Shown: piece by piece, positions 1 to 7,974 of the stretch | How the letters are laid out: each line of letters begins with the position of its first letter | Position numbering within the stretch: position 1 is the stretch's first letter | Source of the DNA: Lachnospiraceae bacterium | GTDB lineage: Bacteria; Bacillota; Clostridia; Lachnospirales; Lachnospiraceae | Length of the DNA stretch: 41,402 bases | Direction: 5' to 3' | Assembly (NCBI GenBank): GCA_017523785.1 | Contig: JAFWVX010000003.1 | Span: forward strand, 1 to 41,402 | Made by a program: the position numbers and the translations under genes | The notes under the pieces: model-generated | What the model saw: the letters and a program-made list of their open reading frames with translations, nothing else | Told to the model about the DNA's origin: nothing | Databases searched by the model: none

Positions 1-22
1 ATGTATGTATGTATGTATGTAT
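1..22. repeat. ATGT tetranucleotide microsatellite at the window edge
   Basis: Five uninterrupted ATGT units open the window. The tract may continue outside the window. It lies downstream of the last minus-strand gene and I see no coding role. Such tracts can vary in length by slippage, but nothing here shows that it does. Confidence 0.75.
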
Positions 23-138
23 TATATGTAGAAACTCGCACGCTAAAACTCCTTTGTAGAATTATTATTTATAAATTATATACTAAACTGCACTTCAGTG
101 CAATAGTTATTTCTTAAGAAATTATTAACTTTATTAGC

Positions 139-165
139 ATTAAAATAGCGCCAGTCGTGGCGCTA
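139..165 (-). terminator. Rho-independent terminator after the SGNH lipoprotein gene
   Basis: Positions 146-153 and 158-165 form a perfect 8-bp stem (TAGCGCCA/TGGCGCTA) around a 4-nt loop. Read on the minus strand it is followed by TTTTAAT. It lies about 45 bases beyond the stop of the gene at 211-1014 and would end the long minus-strand operon. A second small palindrome (TGCACT-TC-AGTGCA, 89-102) lies further downstream and I see no other signal in the first 210 bases. Confidence 0.65.
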
Positions 166-210
166 TAATAGGTGTCGCTTATGTTTTGATAATTTTCATT
201 ATTCTTACAA

Positions 211-1014
211 TCACTTTTGTTTCATTTTCGCAATATCTATAACAGTCTTAAGCATCAGCTGCGCATATGCAGCACTTCCTTCTCCAGTGGGGTGAACTCC
301 ATCCTCTGTTATAAAATCTTCACCCATTCTTGCGATTTTATTCCAGTCAGCTATGTAACAATTCTCGTGAGTATTTACAAAATTTATCAAATCTCTATTT
401 CTATTTCGCTCCTGACCTGCGTAAGGCATCACTATCGTAGGAATTATAAGTGGTCTACCTTCTATGCCATTATACACATGCTCCAAGACATCAACTTCTA
501 TTCCTCTCATCGCATTGTTGCCAAGCGACAAAATCATTATGTCTCCAATCCTGCCTATCTCTTTCATCGCATCAAAGGCTTCTATTCCAACCACCATCTC
601 CCTGCCTGGAACTGAATCCTGCACAAGATTTCTAAAGCATCTATTCAAATGAGTCTTCGAGAACTCTGCTATAGAATCTCCAATCAGCGAAACCTTTACA
701 TCTTTATATTTTAGATAATCTTCTTTTGTCACATAGATAGCTTCACCAAGTATATGATTTAGCTCGTCAATTTTTATAAGTGCATTTCTATATTGGTCGC
801 CGCTCACATCGGAAATGTCTATGCTCTCAGGCACGAAAGCAGTTTTAGTTTCTACCACAGTTGTTTCTTCCTTTCTTTCAGTTTCAATTACTTCAGCTGT
901 TGATTCTGTTTTCTCTACAGTTTGACTACAAGAAAAACAAATCACAATTAAAGAAATTGCAAATATTGATAAAACTATTTTTCTTATTAACTTTTTAATA
1001 TCTCTTAAAACCAT
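211..1014 (-). CDS. SGNH-hydrolase-like lipoprotein
   Basis: Predicted exported lipoprotein of 267 aa. Residues 10-30 are a hydrophobic signal segment ending in a lipobox-like CFSC, followed by a Thr/Glu-rich linker to about residue 60. The rest is an SGNH/GDSL-type domain: GDSI with Ser114 as likely nucleophile, a GNN block near residue 165, and DGVH with Asp238 and His241 completing the Ser-Asp-His triad. It strongly resembles the SGNH domain of the acyltransferase encoded immediately upstream (shared blocks: DVLE, PYxxQEx-RN, THxNCxxADW), so the two are probably paralogues. The family transfers or removes O-acyl groups on cell-surface glycans; the substrate here is unknown. The start lies 1 nt after the stop of the upstream gene and lacks an obvious ribosome site, suggesting translational coupling. 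Confidence 0.8.
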   Translation of the reverse strand: MVLRDIKKLIRKIVLSIFAISLIVICFSCSQTVEKTESTAEVIETERKEETTVVETKTAFVPESIDISDVSGDQYRNALIKIDELNHILGEAIYVTKEDYLKYKDVKVSLIGDSIAEFSKTHLNRCFRNLVQDSVPGREMVVGIEAFDAMKEIGRIGDIMILSLGNNAMRGIEVDVLEHVYNGIEGRPLIIPTIVMPYAGQERNRNRDLINFVNTHENCYIADWNKIARMGEDFITEDGVHPTGEGSAAYAQLMLKTVIDIAKMKQK

Positions 1015-1015
1015 T

Positions 1016-3652
1016 TTATTTATATGTAACCTTAATCATTGGTCTAACACCAAAGTCATCAGTGTTCACATAATCTCCCATCATTATTATTTCGCCATTT
1101 GCAGATACATTCATTACATGACTATCAGAATCGCCTGCAGTTCTTGTCCACCAATCAGCGAAGCCATTTTCATCCACATAGCCACCGATTGATTTAAAAT
1201 AATTCGTTCCCTCACACTTCAAATATTTATCTTTAATATATTTTTTCAATTCATCATATGAAGGTAAAAATACTTTATCAAAGGTCGTGCCTGATTCAAG
1301 CGACCTATACTCTGGATTCTGGTGATTATCGAGTGCACTTGTCATAACAAATTTTGATCCGACATTCTCAAATGCTTCATTGTAAAACTCTTTATTAAGC
1401 CATTTCCTTATATTGCTCTTCTGCCAAGGTGTGCTCATATAAATGTCATTATATTTTTTTCTTTCAAGTGCATATTTTGAAAGTAACAATTCAGTCTTTA
1501 ATTCTTCATTTTTACTAACTATTATCCACTCAATCGGCTCCTTCTCTTCAGAGTTATTTATATAATAATTTCCAAACTGAATAGTGTCTCCAACATTCTT
1601 TTCAATCTCCACTGACAATTTCATCTTGTTATCACTGCCAAAATACTGCCAAGCATTTCCAACCTTTCTCCACTCAAGACTTTCAATTGCAGTTTTAAAT
1701 ATAAGTTGTGCATAGACATCAGTTCCTAGTCCCTGTGGATGAGTATCATCTCCCACAAAATATTCTTTATGAGTTTTCATTGTGCTATACCAATCAGCCA
1801 AATGACAGTTATCGTGAGTGTCAGCAAATTTTCTAATCGCCGCATTTCTCTGCTGCTCCTGCACCACATAAGGAATTGCAACAGTCAATATAACCATCAT
1901 TCTTCCATCAAGATTCTCATATATCTCTTCAAGTACATCCACTCTTATCTCATTATCTGAATTTGTTCCGAGTGCGACAACAACTACATCACCGAGTTCA
2001 CCCTTTTCTTTCATCTCATAGAATATAGGAAGTGCCTTCCTGAGTTGCCTATTTCCTTCAGCATTTATAACAGCCTTTGGGAAATAAACTGAAAGCGAAC
2101 CTCTTGAACCTTGAGTCACCGAATCACCTATGAAAGAAATTTTCATATTTCTATATTCCAAGAACTCTTCGTTTGTAAGTGTTGCATCTCCACCTATTAA
2201 AGCATTGACACTTCTAATTCTGCTAAACACTGTTTGTATGCTGTAAGAATGCAATTCTTCATTAGTCACAAGAAGTCTTCCATCCTTACTGTAAATGCCG
2301 TCCTCTTTATTTGCATCATTCACAACATCGTCTATAACTTCTGTCTCTTCCGCCACCGTAGTTGCATTTATTCCATCAGTCAATTTTTTTATTTGGTCCT
2401 CTTCATGTGTCTCCGCCTGAAAATATTTCAAGATGTCATTTTCTGTAGTATTTGTGAGCCAACTTGTATCATTCTTATCACTTGACTTTGGCACATCCCC
2501 TGATATATGTTTAATCACTATTGCACTGCAAGATATTAGGAGTACCATTGAAACTAGAAGGACTGTCGACAATTTATCATCTTTATGTCCGACAAATAAT
2601 ACATGTTCCAATCTATAAATCATTTCTGACACAACTATAGTCACAAGTATGATTGATAAGAAAAATATTTTCATATCAACATTTGCATGTGCCAAAAGTC
2701 TGTTTGAGAAAATAATTATTGGATAGTGAACTAGATAGATTACATAACTTCTCTTCACAATCTCTGTGATTATTTTGTCGAAAATACTCGGCTTATCACT
2801 TACTTTCTCAGTACTATATAGCAAAATGAGTAGACAGCCACTTAGTAATGAATATATAATTATGACTTCTATCACCTGTGCGTCAGTTCTAAAATTAACT
2901 ATCATCGCATAGACCATTATGAGTATCAATAAAACTTCTATAAGTCTATTAAATGCCGGTATCTTCTTTGTAATGTCACTAAATCCATCAGCGACAAGTG
3001 CAGCCATCGCACCTATCAAAAATGTTGCAATTCTTGAGTCAAAGCCATAGTAAATTCTTGTGAGATTTGCACCTAGATTTACAAGATGAACCGATAAAGC
3101 TATAGATGCAACTGTCAATAAAAAGAAGATAAATAGAAATATATTCTTTCTTGATTTTTTATAAAACGAAAATACAAATAAGAAAAATGCTATGTAAAAC
3201 TGAAATTCTAAAGACAGTGCCCAGATATGTGTCAGTGGCTTTATACTATTCATTGCCTCAAAGTAAGATTCATTTCTAAGTATCTGTGCATAGTTATTGA
3301 AAGAGAAAATACTACTTAGTGCATCGACTGGATATTGCACTAAGAAATTTTTAAAACTGAAAAACATAACTCCGGTCACAATTAAAACTGTCATCAAAAG
3401 TGCTGGAGATAATTTCAATATTTTATCAGATATCTTTCGCCAAACATCTTTAAATGATGCCGTCTCTTCTCTCTCTACAATCGGCTTCATCGTGAGAAAG
3501 CCAGCAAGTACAAAAAATATAACTACACCAAGATAACCACTTGGCACATAGTTTGGCATTAGGTGATATAAAAATACACCAAGAAGTGCGATGACCCTTA
3601 GTGCATCAAAAGATTTTATATATTTTTTATTATTGTTTTCCATTAATTTCAT
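1016..3652 (-). CDS. OatA-like O-acyltransferase with SGNH and DUF6273 domains
   Basis: A three-part membrane protein of 878 aa. Residues about 10-370 are an acyltransferase-3 (OatA/OafB type) domain starting with FDALR and the LYH histidine motif, with about ten membrane segments. After a linker, residues about 500-670 form an extracytoplasmic SGNH domain: GDSV (Ser511) and DDTH (Asp635, His638). OatA-type enzymes move acetyl groups across the membrane onto peptidoglycan or other surface glycans. Residues about 686-878 add a DUF6273 domain (WIIVSKN, LLLSKYAL, NIRKWLN, WWTRTAG, GVRPMI), which is not part of the usual OatA architecture and also occurs in three neighbouring secreted proteins. 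An alternative ATG at 3643 has better spacing from the AAAGAG ribosome site and may be the real start. The acceptor glycan cannot be read from sequence. Confidence 0.88.
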   Translation of the reverse strand: MKLMENNNKKYIKSFDALRVIALLGVFLYHLMPNYVPSGYLGVVIFFVLAGFLTMKPIVEREETASFKDVWRKISDKILKLSPALLMTVLIVTGVMFFSFKNFLVQYPVDALSSIFSFNNYAQILRNESYFEAMNSIKPLTHIWALSLEFQFYIAFFLFVFSFYKKSRKNIFLFIFFLLTVASIALSVHLVNLGANLTRIYYGFDSRIATFLIGAMAALVADGFSDITKKIPAFNRLIEVLLILIMVYAMIVNFRTDAQVIEVIIIYSLLSGCLLILLYSTEKVSDKPSIFDKIITEIVKRSYVIYLVHYPIIIFSNRLLAHANVDMKIFFLSIILVTIVVSEMIYRLEHVLFVGHKDDKLSTVLLVSMVLLISCSAIVIKHISGDVPKSSDKNDTSWLTNTTENDILKYFQAETHEEDQIKKLTDGINATTVAEETEVIDDVVNDANKEDGIYSKDGRLLVTNEELHSYSIQTVFSRIRSVNALIGGDATLTNEEFLEYRNMKISFIGDSVTQGSRGSLSVYFPKAVINAEGNRQLRKALPIFYEMKEKGELGDVVVVALGTNSDNEIRVDVLEEIYENLDGRMMVILTVAIPYVVQEQQRNAAIRKFADTHDNCHLADWYSTMKTHKEYFVGDDTHPQGLGTDVYAQLIFKTAIESLEWRKVGNAWQYFGSDNKMKLSVEIEKNVGDTIQFGNYYINNSEEKEPIEWIIVSKNEELKTELLLSKYALERKKYNDIYMSTPWQKSNIRKWLNKEFYNEAFENVGSKFVMTSALDNHQNPEYRSLESGTTFDKVFLPSYDELKKYIKDKYLKCEGTNYFKSIGGYVDENGFADWWTRTAGDSDSHVMNVSANGEIIMMGDYVNTDDFGVRPMIKVTYK

Positions 3653-3669
3653 CTCTTTATAAATTTTTA

Positions 3670-5349
3670 TTACTTAACTACATATGTTCCATCAGTCAAA
3701 ACTATAGGACTGCCATGACTATTGAATATTGCTTGTGCCTCAGCTAAAGACATTTTTTTACCAAAGTTATTAACACTATAAACTATAAAAGAACCTAGTC
3801 CATCTTCTGAATTTGTATAATAGTGATACTCATCATAAACTTCCAAGTCGTAGTCCTTCAAATAAACTGCCTCATAATAATAAACATCATGATTATGAAT
3901 ATTATATATCTTCGCCCTTTCACTTTCAGGTAAATAACTATAATCAATAGAATTGTCTCTAACTTCTTCTACAATATGCTTTACAATGAAATTGTCAGGG
4001 AATAATGAAATCTTATAGTTTTGATCATTATCTATTAAGAAACGATTTACTGTGATCAATGATGGATAATAGTCTTTTTTATACTCAGGATAGTTTTCGT
4101 ATCTCCCTCTCTGCAATTTAAATATAATAACTAAATTGCCATCATTATAAAGCAGCAACTCTTTAACATCATCTTTATCAATATCTCTCAAGCCATAAGT
4201 AAATGTAATACTTCCATCATCATCTATTTTATAAAGTGGTTTTGAATTACTATAATAATTGTCACTAAGATAAATTTTTCTATAATATTTAATTTCATCT
4301 TCAAGTTGTAAAAAAGCAAAATCCAAATACTCCTTTTCCCAACCATCAAGACCTGTATCAGCCTTCACTTCCTGAGCAGTTTTATTCTCTACCCTCTTAT
4401 CTACTACCTTATTATGTCCAAGCATATTGCTTGCCTTTTCGCTACTGATATTCGCTACATCAATTAAAATCATCGGTCTAACACCAACCCCCAAGTCCGT
4501 GTCTTGAGAAGTATTAAAAGTTCCGTCATACCACACAGTCTCAACCATATTAGTATAAGGACTGCTGTCAAAATTAAACTTAGTTCTAAGCCAGTATACA
4601 CCACAATCTTTATACCAACTTTTTTCTTGAGCAACCATAAGTTTTATACGATACTGCCTGTAAATATTTTTTGCAAACTCAGTTGGCTTTGCAGCAAGCT
4701 TACGCACATGAAATTGGTCGTTTTCGTTATCACTTGGTCTCCCAAAACACTCTATCAACTCATCAAATCCCATAAGAGTAACCAAGTCACTTGTTACCAT
4801 TCCTTCATAGACATGATCCTTTCTGTCTATCTCTGTGTGGACATCAATAGAATAGTTTTTATAAGCCGATCTAGTTATAAAAGATTTCTCTTCATCATCG
4901 AATGCAGCATTATAGAAATATGTGTTTAGCCAGTTTCTAAGATTTGACTCTTTCCACTCTATAAATCCAGTTCCATCATAGTATTCATACTTATCTAAAA
5001 TATATTTGCTTAACAAAAGTAATTTCGTTCCGTCTTTCTTAAGTACAATCCACTCAATATCTTCTTCGCCATTATCTTTATTATTATCCTGTTCGTATTT
5101 TCCTAATTTTATACTTTCAAATGTCTCTGCCATTTCTAATACATCATAATCTGCAACAGTTTTTATTGTGTCAAAACTAATATTATTGCTTCCTGAATTA
5201 TCTAAAGCGGTATTTGTTTCGACATTATTTTCTTTACTTACAACTTCGCTATTGGTAGATTTATTACTAACTTTCAATTCACTATTATTACATGCAAAAA
5301 TCAAAATGCAAATTACAAAAACAGTTAATAACTTTAAACACTTATTCAT
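3670..5349 (-). CDS. DUF6273-containing lipoprotein
   Basis: Predicted exported lipoprotein, 559 aa from the chosen start. The ATG at 5349 is preceded by AAGGAG with correct spacing; a longer reading frame to 5376 overlaps the upstream gene and lacks a site. The signal sequence ends in IFAC, a slightly non-standard lipobox with Cys20. A Ser/Asn-rich linker leads to a DUF6273 domain (about 78-292) with LGKYEQ, EWIVLKK, LLLLSKY, NLRNWLN, YWLRT and GVRPMI. The C-terminal half (about 320-559) is Tyr/Asp-rich and includes DIDKDDVKELLL, resembling the calcium-binding-like D-x-D-x-D repeat seen in many secreted Firmicute proteins. Function unknown. It follows another DUF6273 gene 8 nt upstream and precedes the acyltransferase by about 17 nt, so the three are probably co-transcribed. 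Confidence 0.82.
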   Translation of the reverse strand: MNKCLKLLTVFVICILIFACNNSELKVSNKSTNSEVVSKENNVETNTALDNSGSNNISFDTIKTVADYDVLEMAETFESIKLGKYEQDNNKDNGEEDIEWIVLKKDGTKLLLLSKYILDKYEYYDGTGFIEWKESNLRNWLNTYFYNAAFDDEEKSFITRSAYKNYSIDVHTEIDRKDHVYEGMVTSDLVTLMGFDELIECFGRPSDNENDQFHVRKLAAKPTEFAKNIYRQYRIKLMVAQEKSWYKDCGVYWLRTKFNFDSSPYTNMVETVWYDGTFNTSQDTDLGVGVRPMILIDVANISSEKASNMLGHNKVVDKRVENKTAQEVKADTGLDGWEKEYLDFAFLQLEDEIKYYRKIYLSDNYYSNSKPLYKIDDDGSITFTYGLRDIDKDDVKELLLYNDGNLVIIFKLQRGRYENYPEYKKDYYPSLITVNRFLIDNDQNYKISLFPDNFIVKHIVEEVRDNSIDYSYLPESERAKIYNIHNHDVYYYEAVYLKDYDLEVYDEYHYYTNSEDGLGSFIVYSVNNFGKKMSLAEAQAIFNSHGSPIVLTDGTYVVK

Positions 5350-5357
5350 AATACTCC

Positions 5358-6866
5358 TTAATTTACCTTTATCCACATCGCCGGTCTAATCCCTTGACTA
5401 TTGTTAGAAGGATTACCTTTTAAATCTATCTTTCCAAAACTATTCACTACCGAAACTCTATTATCTTTATCACCTGGAGTTCTTAATGCCCACGATGAGA
5501 TTCTAGTCTTGTCAAGCGGCTTTGCCTCTAGTAAATATTTATTCTCCATCCCGATACAATTCATTACATCTTCATAACTTAACAAAAATACTTTATCTAA
5601 TGTATATTCATCGGAACTTAATGAAGATGATGGATTTTTACTAGTCTTTATGTTTACGCTTTGTATCTTTTGCTTTTCATCATCATTAAATACAAAATTG
5701 TAAAACTCATCATTTAAATATTGCCTTGCATAACTATCTTTCCATGTAACCAGTTCAGCTTTTTTCTTATTATATTTTACTTTTGTAATGACATCTTTTG
5801 CAAGAAGCAGTTTCTTACCTTCCTCATTAGCTATTACATACCATTCTAATTCTACATTGTTTTTATCGTCTAACCATCTACCAAGTTTTACTGTCTCATA
5901 TATAGAAAGTGCTGCTTCTTTTTTATCTTCAATTACTTTTTTATCTGCTGCTACATCTCTTACATCTTTACTTAAATCAATCCTTGCCATATCATAGCTA
6001 TCTTTTAACTTAATAGTAATACATGGTCTTATACCATATCTCTTATCATAAATATTTACTTTACTATTAAATCTTCCATTTGCCCTAATTACCGATAAAT
6101 CCGACTCAGTTATTTGCACATTTCTAATCCAATAGTCACTAAAACCTTTATACCAATTATTTTGTGTATTTGTATTTAAATCTCTAAACTTTATTGCGTA
6201 GTCAGTACCTTTTGTGGCTTTAAGTTTAGATTCTTCAACATCTATTCCACCCTTACCCAAAAAATGAAATAATTCTTCTTCGTTTAATATATATATTTTA
6301 TCTTCTGTATGATTTCCAGCAATCACATAGTGCTCATAATCCTTCACATAAGTATTATCCAAGTATGTCGTATTAATTAAACTTTTTTCATCATCACTAA
6401 AAAGTTCATTATACATTGTCTCATTCATCCACTTTCTCAATGTACTATATTTCCAGTCAGAAGCCATACCATATATGTTTGAATCATAAATATATGCTCC
6501 TCTTTCAAATACTGGTTTTTCAGTATTGTATGGAAGTGAGTCAAGCACATATTTTGACATAAGATATGCATTGTCATTATCTCTATACAACAAAATCCAT
6601 TCTACTGATTCTTTATTATAAATTTCATATTGGTCTTTATATTGTTGATAACTACCGAACTTTACCGTTTCAAGTTCTTCAACACCAGTACGAGTATCAC
6701 AAGACGATGCCATCTTCATCGTCTTTAATCTGTTTATCAATTCTTCTTTATTAAATACAACTTTATTATTAGCATATGTAATTAAATTACAACAAAAAAA
6801 TAAACTTATTGCAAAAAACAATTTTAAAAACTTTAATATTTTGATTCGATAATTTAAACTATTCAT
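5358..6866 (-). CDS. Secreted protein with two DUF6273 domains
   Basis: A 502-aa protein with an N-terminal hydrophobic segment (about 10-32) ending near TYA-NN, compatible with signal peptidase I cleavage; the CC at the end of the core makes lipidation an alternative. Two DUF6273 copies follow: about 66-282 (EWILLYR, AYLMSKYVLD, TLRKWMN, YWIRN, GIRPCI) and about 324-502 (EWYVIANE, LLLAKD, YARQYLN, SWALRTPG, GIRPAMW). The second copy ends with the protein. The repeated W-R-x(n)-G-x-RP ending resembles the C-terminal part of C-type-lectin/FGE-like folds, but that is my inference. It begins 10 nt after the ROK glucokinase stop without a clear Shine-Dalgarno site, so coupling is likely. Function unknown. 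Confidence 0.8.
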   Translation of the reverse strand: MNSLNYRIKILKFLKLFFAISLFFCCNLITYANNKVVFNKEELINRLKTMKMASSCDTRTGVEELETVKFGSYQQYKDQYEIYNKESVEWILLYRDNDNAYLMSKYVLDSLPYNTEKPVFERGAYIYDSNIYGMASDWKYSTLRKWMNETMYNELFSDDEKSLINTTYLDNTYVKDYEHYVIAGNHTEDKIYILNEEELFHFLGKGGIDVEESKLKATKGTDYAIKFRDLNTNTQNNWYKGFSDYWIRNVQITESDLSVIRANGRFNSKVNIYDKRYGIRPCITIKLKDSYDMARIDLSKDVRDVAADKKVIEDKKEAALSIYETVKLGRWLDDKNNVELEWYVIANEEGKKLLLAKDVITKVKYNKKKAELVTWKDSYARQYLNDEFYNFVFNDDEKQKIQSVNIKTSKNPSSSLSSDEYTLDKVFLLSYEDVMNCIGMENKYLLEAKPLDKTRISSWALRTPGDKDNRVSVVNSFGKIDLKGNPSNNSQGIRPAMWIKVN

Positions 6867-6876
6867 AAACTAACTT

Positions 6877-7827
6877 TTATAATTCCGATACTGCACCATA
6901 GAAGCCGGCTTGATTTTTTAACTTTGCTATGATTATCTTTGGGAAAGTATTTGTGATATAAACTTTTTCCTTCAAATGTTTCATTATGATGTCAGTGATA
7001 AAAGTTCCTTCATTTGAAACTCCGCCACCAATCAATATAATTTCTGGCTCATATACGAGCATTATTATAGAAATGACCATACTAAGATAGTCGAGTGATT
7101 TTTCAAGTGCAACAAGTGCCTTCTCATCTCCCTCTTTCGCATGTCTAATAACTTCTTGAGCATCGTGTGCTATGTTTGTGTTATACATCTTGTTGTAGAC
7201 ATTAGCAATTCCTCTACCACCAGTAACTGTTTCAAGACAGCCAGTGTTTCCACAATTACATTTTAATGCATCTTCAGAAAAATCTACTTTAAGATGTGAA
7301 AGTTCGCCTGCGACTCCGCTCTTTCCTTCTATGAGTTTGCCATTGATTATAATCCCAATTCCTACAGCAGTTCCAAGTGTCATAAGACAGATAGATTTAT
7401 ATTTGCCTTTAAGTGTCTCTTTGTATTCACCAAGTGCAGCTGCGTTTGCATCATTATATACTTTTACATTGACCTTGCTGCCAAATCTTTTTTTAGTCTC
7501 TTTGACTATGTCATATTTTTTCTTCCAGTTAATGTTTACAGCTCTCAAGACCTGATTATTGACAACCGGACCTGGTATAGCAAAGCCGATACCAGCAATT
7601 TTTGATTTTGTTACACCATACTTATTGTTATCGCAATAGTTTTCAATTGCAGCTAGCATCTCTGCTACGATTGCTTTCTCAGCATTCTTCTCTCTAAACT
7701 GAGTGACAACTGAAAACTTATCAATAAATTTTTTACTGCCGTCGAAAACTCCAAACTTAATTGAAGTGCCGCCGACATCGACACCGATGTAAAACTTTCT
7801 AAGATTTAAACTACTCTTTTTACTCAT
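6877..7827 (-). CDS. ROK-family sugar kinase, probable glucokinase
   Basis: Cytoplasmic 316-aa ROK kinase expected to phosphorylate glucose with ATP. It shows the N-terminal phosphate-binding block DVGGTSIKFGVFD (about 16-28), the GELSH zinc-ligand histidine (about residue 178) and the ROK zinc motif CNCGNTGCLE with Cys190, Cys192 and Cys197. Length is normal for ROK glucokinases. AGAAGGA precedes the ATG. Its position just after glgP, glgC, glgD, glgA and a GH13 hydrolase fits capture of the glucose released from alpha-glucans. Other ROK substrates, such as N-acetylmannosamine, cannot be fully excluded by eye. Two palindromic repeats separate it from the upstream hydrolase. Confidence 0.88.
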   Translation of the reverse strand: MSKKSSLNLRKFYIGVDVGGTSIKFGVFDGSKKFIDKFSVVTQFREKNAEKAIVAEMLAAIENYCDNNKYGVTKSKIAGIGFAIPGPVVNNQVLRAVNINWKKKYDIVKETKKRFGSKVNVKVYNDANAAALGEYKETLKGKYKSICLMTLGTAVGIGIIINGKLIEGKSGVAGELSHLKVDFSEDALKCNCGNTGCLETVTGGRGIANVYNKMYNTNIAHDAQEVIRHAKEGDEKALVALEKSLDYLSMVISIIMLVYEPEIILIGGGVSNEGTFITDIIMKHLKEKVYITNTFPKIIIAKLKNQAGFYGAVSEL

Positions 7828-7845
7828 AATTATTTCCTTCTCGTC

Positions 7846-7897
7846 GTAGGGGACGACATCCTGTCGTCCCTCGGGCGGACAGAATGTCCGCCCCTAC
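7846..7897. repeat. 52-bp double-hairpin palindromic repeat
   Basis: Two adjacent hairpins, GGACGACA-tcc-TGTCGTCC and GGGCGGACA-gaa-TGTCCGCCC, are enclosed by matching ends GTAGGGG and CCCCTAC. The unit ends a few bases from the ribosome site of the ROK kinase gene. Confidence 0.93.
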
Positions 7898-7922
7898 CAT
7901 ACTTTTAACACTTTATATCCTA

Positions 7923-7974
7923 GTAGGGGACGACATCCTGTCGTCCCTTGGTCGGACAAAATGTCCGCCCCTAC
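7923..7974. repeat. 52-bp double-hairpin repeat overlapping the hydrolase stop codon
   Basis: Same architecture as the copy at 7846-7897, separated from it by 25 bases; the second hairpin has one mismatch (GTCGGACA against TGTCCGCC). On the minus strand its terminal GTAGGGG supplies the TAG stop codon of the GH13 gene. Confidence 0.93.

Noticed and set aside
89-102. Short palindrome TGCACTTCAGTGCA as a second terminator
   Set aside because: Loop of two bases and no T-tract on the minus side; too weak to call.
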